Notes: generated by a model from the letters alone, not told the origin. Counted from the stretch's first letter, positions 53,300-61,887 are shown. The stretch is 64,000 bases of DNA from Nocardia aurantiaca (GCF_009708175.1 NZ_WMBB01000010.1:1-64000), one strand, 5' to 3'. A program made the numbers and translations.

Positions 53300-53698
53300 A
53301 TGACATCTTCTCAACCTCCCGCGAACCAACCGCAGTCCGCCGGCTTGGACAAAAAGACCAGCGCGATCCTGTCGTACGCGCTGGGATGGCTCACCGGGAT
53401 CATCTTCCTATTTGTGGGAAAGAACGATCCCGATGTGAAATTCCATGCCTCTCAATCGATCGTCTTCTTCGGGGCGGTCTCGGTGGTCAATATCGTTCTG
53501 AACATCGTCGGCTCGCTCCTCGGAGTCCTGGGGATCATCTTCAGCCTCGCCGGACTCGCAGTCGCGGTCTTCGCGGTCGTCGTCTGGATCATGGCCATCG
53601 TTCAGGCGATCAACACCGGCGGTGTCCGCGCGGCGCTTCCCATTGTCGGAAAATTCACTGCCCCGTATGCCGATCAGTTGGCCAACTCGGTCAAGTAG
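53300..53698 (+). CDS. DUF4870 (Tic20-like) small membrane protein
   Basis: 132 residues from the ATG at 53300. A Pro/Gln-rich N-terminus is followed by SAILSYALGWLTGIIFLFVG, VKFHASQSIVFFGAV and a third and fourth hydrophobic helix, ending FTAPYADQLANSVK. The HASQS-type motif is the family mark. Function unknown. A strong terminator hairpin follows. Confidence 0.88.
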   Translation: MTSSQPPANQPQSAGLDKKTSAILSYALGWLTGIIFLFVGKNDPDVKFHASQSIVFFGAVSVVNIVLNIVGSLLGVLGIIFSLAGLAVAVFAVVVWIMAIVQAINTGGVRAALPIVGKFTAPYADQLANSVK

Positions 53699-53787
53699 CG
53701 GCGTATTCGAACTCCCCAGTGGGATTTCGTAATCGATGATGCTGTCGGCAACCCCCGCACGGCGGCCAGATGCGACAGTCCGAAGAT

Positions 53788-53816
53788 CAACGGCCCGAGG
53801 TCATCTCGGGCCGTTG
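53788..53816 (+). terminator. Terminator hairpin after the DUF4870 gene
   Basis: CAACGGCCCGAG (53788-53799), loop GTCAT, CTCGGGCCGTTG (53805-53816): a perfect 12-bp stem about 90 bases after the stop. It may also serve the minus-strand SMI1-like remnant. Confidence 0.8.
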
Positions 53817-53935
53817 GCGTCCGTGCGGAACGTCGGGACTGCCGAATGCAGAGCATTCGTTTCGGGACGGCAAACAGCCCGCTTTCTTCCTACACCCTGC
53901 ACTGACGGTGTCATTCAGACAGCCGGGCGGCGGGT

Positions 53936-54680
53936 TCACAACTCGAATGGGCGGGCCCGGGCCATGTTCATTGCGCGCGTGTAGAGCGCATTGAAGAAGT
54001 GTTCACCCGGAAGGCCGAACCACGGGTATGTCTCGGGCTCGTAGCCATCGTCATCGTCGTACTCGGCGTCTTCCTCTTCACCCTCGACGACGGTCGACGC
54101 TGGCTACCGTCCCGACCGAACTTCGTCGAGGAGAAAGGCCAGCAGGTCGGTGAAGCTGTCAGCGCAGACGAAGTGTCGCTGCTAGTCCCACCCGAAATTG
54201 ATGATCTGGCCGGGAACTCCGGCGCGATCGGGATCGAGGTCGAGGCCGATGTGGTCCGATCGCGTCGTGTCCGACCACAGCGGAATCCAACCCGGCGAGC
54301 TGTAGAGCGGCTTGACCCGTCCCTCTGCACCGGGCATGACGTCACCGAATGCCTGCAGCTGTTCGATATCGCGGCCCTCTCGTACTGCAATCCAGGATGC
54401 CCAACACTCCCGGATCAGATGCGTCGACAGGAATGACAGGGTAAGGATGCACGGCACAGCGCCCTCGCCGCCCTGTGGCGATGTCTGTCGCCAGCTGACC
54501 GTTGCTCATCCTGAGAACAGCCTTGATGTTACCGGAAGACGTTGGCCCAGAGCATGTTCCAGCTCATCAATCTCGGACGGGCTGGCGGGAGGCGCTAAGT
54601 TCTCGAACGCCAGGTTGCGTCCGCCAGAGTGGTGTAGCAGCTCGCCGATCAATCGGATGAGTGTCGAATCCCGGACATGA
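53936..54680 (-). pseudogene. SMI1/KNR4-type gene broken by frameshifts and two in-frame TAG codons
   Basis: On the minus strand from the IS edge: LIRLIGELLHHSGG and LAPPASPSEIDELEHALGQRLP (SMI1 N-terminal pattern), then after a frameshift NIKAVLRMSNGQ, then after another GGEGAVPCILTLSFLS, PGWIPLW, HIGLDLDPD and GVPGQIINFGWD. A TAG (54182-54184) follows, then the same frame continues as QRHFVCADSFTDLLAFLLDEV, meets a second TAG (54104-54106) and goes on through an acidic tail to TGA at 53936-53938. SMI1/KNR4 (SUKH) proteins often act as immunity proteins. The order is right but the gene cannot be translated whole. Confidence 0.75.
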
Positions 54681-56007
54681 GGGTGGTCACCGCGTGATCC
54701 TCGAAGGACCTTCCACAGTCTCTCGTAGGAGATTTCACGCGATGACCGCTATCCAGCCTATCGATCCAGGCCAGCTGCTGTCCGACCAACTGGCCGCTGC
54801 CAGCCCGGACCTGCTCCGCACGATGCTTTCGACGTTCATCCAGACCCTGATGAGCGCCGTAGCCGACGCCGCCCGCGGCGCCGGCTACGGCGAACGCAGC
54901 GACGAGCGGGTCAACCACCGCAACGGCTACCGCCACCGCGACTTCGACACCCGCGTCGGCACCATCGACCTCGCCATCCCCAAACTGCGGTCGGGCAGCT
55001 ATTTTCCCGACTGGTTGCTCGAACGCCGCAAACGCGCCGAACGCGCTCTCACCAGCGTCGTGGCGACCTGTTATCTGCTCGGGGTCTCGACCCGCCGGAT
55101 GGAGAAACTGGTCGAATCATTGGGCATCACAACACTGTCCAAGTCCCAAGTGTCGATGATGGCCCGCGAGCTCGACGCCCAGGTCGAAGCGTTCCGAACC
55201 CGTCCACTCGACCAAGGCCCCTACACGTTCGTCGCCGCTGACGCCCTGGTGTTGAAGGTCCGCGAGAACGGACGCGTGGTCAACGTCCACGCCTTGATCG
55301 CTACCGGCGTCAACGCCGACGGCTACCGCGAAATCCTCGGCCTGCAAGTCAGTTCCGGCGAGGACCGAGCCGGATGGCTCGCGTTCTTCCGCGACCTGGT
55401 CGCCCGCGGCCTGAGCGGGGTCGCACTGGTCACTTCCGACGCCCACGCGGGTTTGGTGGCCGCGATCGGCGCGACCCTGCCCGGCGCGTCCTGGCAGCGC
55501 TGCCGCACCCATTACACGGTGAACTTGATGTCTGTCTGCCCGAAATCCTCCTGGCCCTGGGTCCGGACATTGCTGCATTCAGTGTTCGATCAAGCCGACA
55601 CCGAATCGGTTGCCGCCCAATATGATCGGATGCTCGACGCGCTCGCCGAGAAACTGCCGAAGGTCGCCGACCACCTCGACACCGCCCGCGCGGACCTGCT
55701 CGCGTTCACCGCGTTCCCCAAACAGATCTGGCGCCAAATCTGGTCGAACAACCCACAAGAACGACTGAACAAGGAGATCTGCCGCCGCACCGACGTCGTC
55801 GGCATCTTCCCCGACCGCAGCTCGATCATCCGCCTGGTCGGGGCCGTGCTCGCCGAGCAACACGACGAATGGATCGAAGGCCGACGCTACCTCGGCCTCG
55901 ACGTCCTGACCCGCTCACGCGGACTCACACCCACCGACGAACAGGAGGACCCGGCACCAGCAGAACTGACCGCCTGACCCCATTTCGGATCATGCGGTGA
56001 CCACCCC
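54679..56007 (+). mobile_element. IS256-family insertion sequence
   Basis: The element carries one transposase gene. The ends are imperfect inverted repeats: GGGTGGTCACCGCGTGATCC at 54681-54700 and, in reverse, GGGTGGTCACCGCATGATCC at 55987-56006 (one difference in 20). The exact outer bases are uncertain by one or two. I see no matching 8- or 9-bp target duplication, so the flanks have probably been rearranged since insertion. Confidence 0.85.
54742..55977 (+). CDS. IS256-family transposase (mutator type)
   Basis: 411 residues from the ATG at 54742. The family block NHRNGYRHRDFDTRVGTIDL is followed by LRSGSYFPDWLLERR. The DDE residues can be placed at VAADALVLKVR (D), VTSDAHAGLV (D) and, after WQRCRTHYTVNL, near NNPQERLNKEI (E). 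The frame is intact, so the element could be active. Confidence 0.93.
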   Translation: MTAIQPIDPGQLLSDQLAAASPDLLRTMLSTFIQTLMSAVADAARGAGYGERSDERVNHRNGYRHRDFDTRVGTIDLAIPKLRSGSYFPDWLLERRKRAERALTSVVATCYLLGVSTRRMEKLVESLGITTLSKSQVSMMARELDAQVEAFRTRPLDQGPYTFVAADALVLKVRENGRVVNVHALIATGVNADGYREILGLQVSSGEDRAGWLAFFRDLVARGLSGVALVTSDAHAGLVAAIGATLPGASWQRCRTHYTVNLMSVCPKSSWPWVRTLLHSVFDQADTESVAAQYDRMLDALAEKLPKVADHLDTARADLLAFTAFPKQIWRQIWSNNPQERLNKEICRRTDVVGIFPDRSSIIRLVGAVLAEQHDEWIEGRRYLGLDVLTRSRGLTPTDEQEDPAPAELTA

Positions 56008-56020
56008 AGTTACACCACGC

Positions 56021-56096
56021 CCCGGGACTTGACCGAACGCCAACGGTACGCTGGCGCGAAGCCAGTCGACATACTCCTCAAAGGTCAAGTCCCGGG
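56021..56096. repeat. Perfect 14-bp inverted repeat beside the IS
   Basis: CCCGGGACTTGACC (56021-56034) and GGTCAAGTCCCGGG (56083-56096), 48 bases apart. It overlaps a minus-strand fragment starting MARDLTFEEYVDWLRASVPL that runs into the IS end and may be the start of a gene cut by it. Confidence 0.75.
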
Positions 56097-56097
56097 C

Positions 56098-56156
56098 CAT
56101 CGGAAGATGAACTGAGCGTGCCGATCTGAGGCCGGCGGAACGTCCGCTACTGCCGA
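56098..56156 (+). repeat. Accessory-region repeat, family 3, copy A
   Basis: 59 bases that recur at 56921-56979 with five or six differences; the core is GAGGCCGGCGGAACGTCCGC. Same orientation in both places. Confidence 0.8.
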
Positions 56157-56206
56157 AGACCGTGCCTTTGACACTCCGGAGAAGTCGCCGCCTTGTCATG
56201 CCCTGC

Positions 56207-56614
56207 TCAGGTAGGAGCATTTTCGAAACGGCTGCGGTAGAACCACGGCTTCGGACATCGTTCAGGTCGACGGCAGGTTCCGGCCTCGATCAACTCAGCA
56301 CGTAATTCATCGCTGGCATTCGGGTGATGGACCGCCCGCTCGCGGATCGAAAAGTACTCATCCCCAAACTTTTCGGCCTCGAACTCCGCGGCACGACGCA
56401 GCGCTTCGGTCGACACACCGGGGTTGACAATCGCATTCCACCGTACGTATCCGTCCTGATCAACCACGAGCAGAGCGAGGGCATCAGGTGGGGTGTTCGG
56501 ATTGCGCGCAGCCCACAACCGCACTGGCCGGACCGAATCGACAGCGAGTTGGCGCAACCGACCTGGTGTGGTTTCGGGGTCCCGGGTTTCCAGAACACGG
56601 CGGTATCTACTCAT
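56207..56614 (-). CDS. LRV-like (leucine-rich-repeat variant) helical repeat protein
   Basis: 135 residues from the ATG at 56614. It shows short helical repeats with the LRV-type core: RPVRLWAARNPNTPPDALALL, GYVRWNAIVNPGVSTEALRR and IRERAVHHPNASDELRAELI, each about 25 residues apart. Such repeats mediate protein contacts. Three Cys lie near the C-terminus. In this neighbourhood it may have belonged to a contact-dependent toxin or immunity locus, but no toxin is seen. Confidence 0.7.
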   Translation of the reverse strand: MSRYRRVLETRDPETTPGRLRQLAVDSVRPVRLWAARNPNTPPDALALLVVDQDGYVRWNAIVNPGVSTEALRRAAEFEAEKFGDEYFSIRERAVHHPNASDELRAELIEAGTCRRPERCPKPWFYRSRFENAPT

Positions 56615-57124
56615 CCGCTCAGCACGAGATCGCACTCGCTGCACATCCACCGCGGAAGTCTTTCATCTCACGGGGTAGCCCCCATACCGCAGTTACCCGA
56701 CTGCACGGCAAACAACAGCTCCAGATCGCGACCATCAAGTACCTCGCTCGCGGTGGCGGATGCTCCCGCGGCTACTCGGTATGCCGCGCAGGGGTTAACT
56801 CGATCACTGCCTCCGGGATAGCGCCAAAGGTGGGCAGCTCCAGTACTGGCTATCTGATCCCGGCGCCGTAAATACACTGTTCTGCCGCATACCGCGCTGA
56901 CCGAACCGACCAGCGCGGGGCATCGGAAGATCAACTGGCCGTGCCGATCCGAGGCCGGCGGAACGTCCGCTTCTGCCGATTTTCGTGCGATCAACGAGCT
57001 TTCGTGTGATCAACGAGTCAGCAGTGGCAGTAACGGCGTCAGATGACAGCAAAGGGCCGTATTCAACTGTCCGGTATTCGAGGATGGTCAGGCGGGGCGC
57101 TAGCCGCACCGAGGTACGGCGCGG
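56615..57124. other. Gene-free interval with repeats
   Basis: 510 bases with no supported gene. It contains a block CCGCGCTGACCGAACCGACC near 56893, the second copy of the 59-base family 3 repeat at 56921-56979, and a short direct repeat CGTGCGATCAACGAG / CGTGTGATCAACGAG (56986, 57003). Confidence 0.5.
56921..56979 (+). repeat. Accessory-region repeat, family 3, copy B
   Basis: Matches 56098-56156. Both copies start CATCGGAAGAT and end CTGCCGA. Confidence 0.8.
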
Positions 57125-57964
57125 CTACGCGAAGGGTTCGGGGTGGCGGTTCGCTTCTGATTCCAGCCCCGGCGCGACGGCCTGGACGAAGCTGTCGGGG
57201 TTGGTCATGGGGCGGCCGTTCATACACGCGACGAGATGACCGACACCGAGAAGGTCGTCCCAGATGCGGGCGCGGTGAAACACTTCGGGGGGGACGGCAC
57301 GGCGGACGGTGTCCCACCCGTGCCAGGCCATCATCGCCGCGTCGAGGGCAGGGTCGCCGGGCATGGCCAGGTCCCAGTCGAGGATGCCGAGCAACCTACC
57401 GTCGGTCGACCAGTGGACGTTGGGGCCACAGAGGTCGCCGTGCACCAAGGCATCGGGGACCGGTTCCAAGGCCAGGGCGGCGTCGAGCCGACGCAGGACC
57501 TCGGGCTGCCACCGGACCGGTAGGCGGGGAACGATGTCCGCGGTGATGATCTCCGACCAGTGACGGCCCTGAGTTCGGCTGTCGAGCACGGCCAACAGAT
57601 CACTGTCGAGAGGCACGGAGCGGACAGCCGACAGCACCTCGGCGATCTGGGCGACGGAGCCGACACCTTCAGGCAGAGCTGCGCCGTCGATCCACGAGAC
57701 AGCAACAGCGGTTCGGTCGCCGAACATGGCGACGGAGGTCAACGGCTCCGGAACCCGAAACGGCAGGCCCGCGCGGGCCAACCGGCGCAACACTTCCACC
57801 CGCTGTGGCATCGCGGCAGCAGCCAACGGTCCCTTGCTGACCCGGACGGCGGCGACATCGGGGATCAGCAGCACGTCATGGATGTTGCCGTCGGCCGCGA
57901 GGACGGCCCGATCGAGGCGGACACCAGGCAGGAGAGCCGCGGCGATCTCCAGCAGGTCATCCAC
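57125..57964 (-). CDS. Aminoglycoside phosphotransferase (APH) family protein
   Basis: 279 residues from the GTG at 57964 with GAGGGGAAG upstream. The kinase-like catalytic loop VPDALVHGDLCGPNVHW and the metal loop LGILDWDLAMPGDPALD are clear, as is AVRVSKG as the nucleotide-binding lysine strand. The family includes aminoglycoside, macrolide and small-metabolite kinases; resistance cannot be inferred from the family alone. It stands without operon partners. Confidence 0.88.
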   Translation of the reverse strand: MDDLLEIAAALLPGVRLDRAVLAADGNIHDVLLIPDVAAVRVSKGPLAAAAMPQRVEVLRRLARAGLPFRVPEPLTSVAMFGDRTAVAVSWIDGAALPEGVGSVAQIAEVLSAVRSVPLDSDLLAVLDSRTQGRHWSEIITADIVPRLPVRWQPEVLRRLDAALALEPVPDALVHGDLCGPNVHWSTDGRLLGILDWDLAMPGDPALDAAMMAWHGWDTVRRAVPPEVFHRARIWDDLLGVGHLVACMNGRPMTNPDSFVQAVAPGLESEANRHPEPFA

Positions 57965-58427
57965 GCGCTTCCCCTCTACGGCGGATCGGTTCGCGGCACC
58001 CTCCACGCGAAGGCGGACGAAGGTGCCGTTACCCCGAGTGCTGGTCCGGTACTGCGACAACGGTCTTGGGCGACCACGACAGGACGAGCAGCTGGTAGCC
58101 GAGCCCACCGGAGAACCTGCCAGGCTGAACGCACTATTCTGTCGCATACCGCACGATCCGAATCGGCCAAAGCGGGCGCGGCCGGCAGCGAGACCGACTG
58201 CGGCCCAGGACATCCTAACCTGCCGATGTTCGCGTGAATCAATGGTGGATATCGGCGGCTATTGATTTGAGCGCAGTTTGAAGTGGCCACTTCTCGATAC
58301 GCCAGGCCACGCAGCGGCGATCTCGGCAGCCTCGCCCTGCCTTCTCGAAGCGGTCTTCCGCATCCAGCACACCGTGCGGCACAGAGGTATTCAGCATCTG
58401 TGCCGTGCGCGCCCGCCGACGTCCCGA
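57965..58427. other. Gene-free interval
   Basis: 463 bases between two minus-strand genes. At 58136-58193 it holds TGTCGCATACCGCACGATCC and CGGCCAAAGCGGGCGCGGCC, further family 3 pieces. A minus-strand run near 58250-58320 (CVAWRIEKWPLQ) looks coding but short; I cannot assign it. Confidence 0.4.
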
Positions 58428-59126
58428 TCAGGGCAGCGATCTGAACAAGCGGGCTCCGACCTCGTTGCCCTTGGCGCAGGTATCGGTCCCGTTGGGTTTG
58501 CCACCGGCAGTTCGATACGCGAAAACGATGCTGCCGAATGTCGCTGGTGTGCCGAAATCGCAGGCGATTTTGTTCGTGTCCGCCACCGACCGGTATTGGA
58601 CGATCTGCCGACCGTAGTATTCGGTCCGCCTGAGATCCTGGTACGTGCCGGGCTCGAGCAGATCGTCGATCGTGCGGTCCGAGGAGGCGATCACCAACTC
58701 GAAGGTCTGATCGGCGGACAGCCACTTGCACATCTGCCAAGTGGGGTATGTGGAGTCGGAGATCCGAGACTTGCTCGCTGGGTTCAATCCCGCTGCGGTG
58801 ATGTCGGATTCCGGCAATGAGCAGGGATCCCAGAAGGCGTCTTTGGCGGGGGCCGGACTCTGCGACACTGTGGCGGGCGGGCCATCGGAGCCGGTGGCGG
58901 CCGAACTGCCGGACGCCGTGATCGCGGGCGTGCCCGTGGTCGGAGCCGGTGCGGCCCCTCCACGATCGGCGGGGACCGTCGTGCGCTCGGTGAGAGCACC
59001 CGTCGCCGAGGTGGTCCCGCCCGAAGTCGGTGAGGCATCCTCGGATGCGCCGTCACACCCGGCGAGCAGCGTCATCACCCCGCACGCCATGGTCGCGAAG
59101 CGACGGCCGATGACTCCGGACCTCAT
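58428..59126 (-). CDS. DUF3558 family lipoprotein
   Basis: 232 residues from the ATG at 59126. The signal peptide ends in MTLLAGC (lipobox). A long Ser/Thr/Pro/Ala linker leads to the DUF3558 domain: DPCSLPESDITAAGL with its Cys, MCKWLS with the paired Cys, and ACDFGTPATFGSIVF near the end. DUF3558 lipoproteins are numerous in Nocardia and mycobacteria; function unknown. It lies 47 bases downstream of a small secreted-protein gene on the same strand. Confidence 0.88.
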   Translation of the reverse strand: MRSGVIGRRFATMACGVMTLLAGCDGASEDASPTSGGTTSATGALTERTTVPADRGGAAPAPTTGTPAITASGSSAATGSDGPPATVSQSPAPAKDAFWDPCSLPESDITAAGLNPASKSRISDSTYPTWQMCKWLSADQTFELVIASSDRTIDDLLEPGTYQDLRRTEYYGRQIVQYRSVADTNKIACDFGTPATFGSIVFAYRTAGGKPNGTDTCAKGNEVGARLFRSLP

Positions 59127-59173
59127 ATCGGGATTCCTTCGCTGTCGAGGTGCCGAGCGGCGGACCGTGTGTG

Positions 59174-59377
59174 TCAGAACGAGCAGTCGGTGGGACGGCC
59201 CGCCCAGCCCCCCTTCAAGAATTTGATGACGGCGCAGAAGACGTCCGCCGACGAGGAGCCCACCGGAGCGTCGACCTGAGTCGCAGCGACAGGTGCGGTG
59301 ACGGGTTGCGCGGCCGCCGATCCGACGGGCGCGGCAAGTCCCGCGATCAGAGCGGCGGCAACGACGAGCTTCTTCAT
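59174..59377 (-). CDS. Small secreted protein
   Basis: 67 residues from the ATG at 59377 with AGAGGAC upstream. MKKLVVAAALIAGLAAPVGSAAA is a textbook Sec signal; the mature peptide of about 44 residues has two Cys (VFCAVI and TDCSF), which could form one disulfide. No known family. It probably shares a transcript with the DUF3558 lipoprotein gene. Confidence 0.75.
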   Translation of the reverse strand: MKKLVVAAALIAGLAAPVGSAAAQPVTAPVAATQVDAPVGSSSADVFCAVIKFLKGGWAGRPTDCSF

Positions 59378-59845
59378 GCGGCGTCCTCTTTCGCATTGGC
59401 GGATGGTCGCTGATAGTTCCACATGGAAGTGAACGACCGAAAGCCCCCATTTCCATGGGGAACACTTTGCGCGCCACGCGTTTCGGAACCTTCATGTTCG
59501 GAACGCCGTCCCCGCACCGGATTCGGTGACTGTCGAACAACGCGTTCCACCGCCGAGGAGGCTGCTGGATGTCCGTCCCGACACCACCTGTCCGCGGCCG
59601 CGACGGAGTCCCCGCCGGCGGCCGGTTGTAGATCGCCGCAGGCCGTCAGGCCGTAGTCGCCATTCCTCTAGCTCGTCGTGTCATGCCAACCCATAGCCTG
59701 GTCGGTGACGGTGAGAGCGGCGACGGTCGTTCCGTCACCGCCCAACTCGGCCTCGACCAGGCTATGCAGCCCTCCTCCGGTGTCCAGCGCTGGATTTTCG
59801 CGACCGCCGGCACGTCGAGCTATGGCATCCGAGGCCGCACGGACG
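59378..59845. other. Gene-poor interval with inverted repeats
   Basis: 468 bases. CATAGCCTGGTCG (59692-59704) and CGACCAGGCTATG (59754-59766) form a perfect 13-bp inverted repeat, inside which GGTGACGG (59704-59711) and CCGTCACC (59732-59739) pair. CCCCAT-TTCC-ATGGGG is at 59445-59460. A minus-strand frame downstream of the copper-protein gene (about 59676-59880, with GLHSLVEAELGGDG and TVAALTVTDQAMGWH) looks coding but has no start codon. Confidence 0.5.
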
Positions 59846-60253
59846 TCAGTGATGGATCGTGCGCAGCAGCGCTCTACTCATCTCGGCGCAGCGTGTGGTG
59901 GCCTGGGCGCACATCCGGCAGTGTTCATGGTGGTCGGCATGTTCGCCGCAGAGCCGGGAGCTGCGCTCGCACGCCAGCAAGCAGGTCTCGAGCGCGGCGC
60001 TGAGCAGGCTGGTGTCGGGCCCGGCGTGCCGGGTCAGCAGCCTGCGGGTGGTCGCCACGACGTCTGCGCAGTCCAGGTCCGCGACCACCGCGGAGATCAA
60101 CGGAGCCGCGTTCGGTTCGGACAGCATGCCCGCCGCGCACGCGGTGACCGCCTCTTCGCATTCCAACAAGATGTCCACACCAGCGGCCAACTCCGCACGG
60201 TCGAGATTGCTCTCGACCTTCAAGCTCGCGAACAGCTCCTGAGTATGAGACAT
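59846..60253 (-). CDS. Four-helix-bundle copper-binding protein (DUF326/Csp type)
   Basis: 135 residues with regularly spaced Cys along helices: LLECEEAVTAC, DLDCADV, ETCLLACERSSRLC and HCRMCAQATTRCAEM. Csp proteins are tetramers that store Cu(I) inside the bundle through these cysteines. No signal peptide, so it is a cytosolic (Csp3-like) form. The first Met precedes a helix typical of the family. Confidence 0.88.
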   Translation of the reverse strand: MSHTQELFASLKVESNLDRAELAAGVDILLECEEAVTACAAGMLSEPNAAPLISAVVADLDCADVVATTRRLLTRHAGPDTSLLSAALETCLLACERSSRLCGEHADHHEHCRMCAQATTRCAEMSRALLRTIHH

Positions 60254-60389
60254 GACGGTCTCCTAATCGTCGTAGCTGGTTTGGTCATGTCCATTCTTCG
60301 CTTTTGCACCCGCCCCCGAAAGGGAATCCGGAGCATAGAGGCGCCGCATAGCCGGGTGAGCGCGCGCTTGCCAGCGGCGTTGTGGATCG

Positions 60390-60540
60390 TCACGGAAACA
60401 TCTTGGTGGGCAGGGCGATAACGGCCTGGATCGCGCCCGCCTCCACCATGGCCCGGCGGATATCCCTCTCCTGGCGGTCGGCCGAGACCGCAGCCTGCGC
60501 CGGCATGAGGACTGCCGCGACCTCACAGTCTCCCGAAGGA
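60390..60540 (-). pseudogene. Fragment of an N6-adenine DNA methylase (HsdM-like)
   Basis: About 50 codons in one minus frame read EVAAVLMPAQAAVSADRQ, then ERDIRRAMVEAGAIQAVIALP and TKMFP, ending in TGA at 60390-60392. This is the typical stretch of type I and related N-6 DNA methylases after the NPP(Y/F) motif (a damaged strain-specific copy). Neither the catalytic motif nor a start is present, so it is a relic of a restriction-modification gene. Confidence 0.7.
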
Positions 60541-60560
60541 GAACTCACGCGGGCCAGTGC

Positions 60561-61625
60561 TCAGGCGAGGCGGACCTCGGCGGTGGCGAGGCCGAAGATC
60601 TTGCGTCCGTTCGACTTCGCGACAATGACGACAACAGCCGTTCTCGTCTGAGGATCGAGTGATTTGACGCGTCCGGTGAACTCGACGCTGCTGACGGATC
60701 GGGCATCGACGACCGTGTAATTCGAGAGCCGAACCGCGTACCTGGTCACCGCTCCCGGGTCACCCAGCCATCCGGTGATGAACCCCGCTCCGAGCCCCAT
60801 GGTGAGCATGCCGTGCGCGATGACGTTGGGCAGCTGCGCGAGGGCCGCGACGCCCTCGTCCCAGTGGATCGGATTCTGGTCACCGGCCACGCCCGCGTAG
60901 TTCACCAGGTCGCCGCGCGTCAGCTTCGCGATCCGAGGCGGGAGCTCGTCGCCGACAGCGATATCGTCGAATCGAACCGCGGTGCGCGGGACTCGCGTTC
61001 GAACAACTCCGGACAGGGTCGGGCTGGTGTCCACGGAGGAACTCGGTGCGTCGCTCTCATCTGGCACGACGGTCTCTGCGCCCGAAACCGTGGCCTTGGA
61101 GGGCACTTCGAGGTCGTGCATGACGATGCTCCTTATCGCATCGCCGATGCCGGCGTCGACCTCCTCACCGGCGATACCGACGACGGTCGTGTGCATCACC
61201 TGCGCCACCTGACCTGTCCCGTCGGTGAAGGTGTTCTTGACAGTGAGCAGGTCCCTGCCCGCGACGCGGCGAACCGACGCAAGCTCGACATCGCTGACCA
61301 GTCGATCACCGGTGATCACCGGCTTGTACATCTCGAAGACTTGATCGGTCTGCACGAACACGTCGTAACCGGTGACGACGGTCTCGAACAGCCTGCGGTT
61401 GGCCATCATCGCGGGGATCGAGACAAACGTGGTAGGCGCGACCAATCCGGCGTAACCGAACTCGGCGGCGGCATCCTCGCTCCAGTGCACAGGATGGAAA
61501 TCCTGCACCGCACGGGCATACTCGCGGATCTTCTCGCGCCCAACCTCGTAATAGTCCTCGACACGGTAGCGATGCCCCACCATCGACTGTGAATGCGTGG
61601 CGGAATCGAACGCTGCCTCGGTCAA
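60561..61625 (-). CDS. Fused (3R)-hydroxyacyl-ACP dehydratase HadA-HadB
   Basis: 354 residues from a TTG at 61625 with GAGGAG upstream. The first hot-dog domain has HRYRVEDYYEVGREKIREYARAVQD and HPVHWS (HadA-like); the second, after a Ser/Thr-rich linker, has YAGVAGDQNPIHWDEGVAAL, the hydratase-2 motif with catalytic Asp and His (HadB-like). In mycobacteria the two are separate subunits of the FAS-II dehydratase used in mycolic acid elongation. Here they are one chain. It is isolated from other FAS-II genes. Confidence 0.9.
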   Translation of the reverse strand: MTEAAFDSATHSQSMVGHRYRVEDYYEVGREKIREYARAVQDFHPVHWSEDAAAEFGYAGLVAPTTFVSIPAMMANRRLFETVVTGYDVFVQTDQVFEMYKPVITGDRLVSDVELASVRRVAGRDLLTVKNTFTDGTGQVAQVMHTTVVGIAGEEVDAGIGDAIRSIVMHDLEVPSKATVSGAETVVPDESDAPSSSVDTSPTLSGVVRTRVPRTAVRFDDIAVGDELPPRIAKLTRGDLVNYAGVAGDQNPIHWDEGVAALAQLPNVIAHGMLTMGLGAGFITGWLGDPGAVTRYAVRLSNYTVVDARSVSSVEFTGRVKSLDPQTRTAVVVIVAKSNGRKIFGLATAEVRLA

Positions 61626-61664
61626 GCTTTGCTCCTCGTTCCCCGTGTTCCGGCTCTTCGGACA

Positions 61665-61790
61665 TCGTAGTCGGAGACCGACAGCACGGTCGATCGGAAC
61701 ACCGTCCGCCAACTCGGCGAGGTCGAGGTCGTACGCGCCTTCACCGACGAGGCTTCCGGCAAGGACACCGGGGCCCTCGGCGAGCAGGTC
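61665..61790 (+). pseudogene. Remnant of a serine recombinase (resolvase) N-terminus
   Basis: A plus-strand frame reads TDSTVDRNTVRQLGEVEVVR then AFTDEASGKDT, which follows the resolvase start pattern VSTxDQNTxRQL...FxDxASGKDT, including the catalytic Ser. There is no start codon, an in-frame TAG lies just upstream, and the rest of the catalytic and DNA-binding domains is gone. Confidence 0.65.
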
Positions 61791-61887
61791 GCCAGCGCGC
61801 CCGGGCGGGCACCCACGCGGTGGCCGTGGTTGTCGCCGGGCGAGGATGTCGGTCAACGCCCCGAGTCCGGTGATTCGCGCTCGTCCA

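Noticed and set aside
53999..54436. 145-codon plus-strand ORF with a hydrophobic start
   Set aside because: The opposite strand carries recognisable SMI1/KNR4 segments over the same bases, so the plus frame is a shadow.
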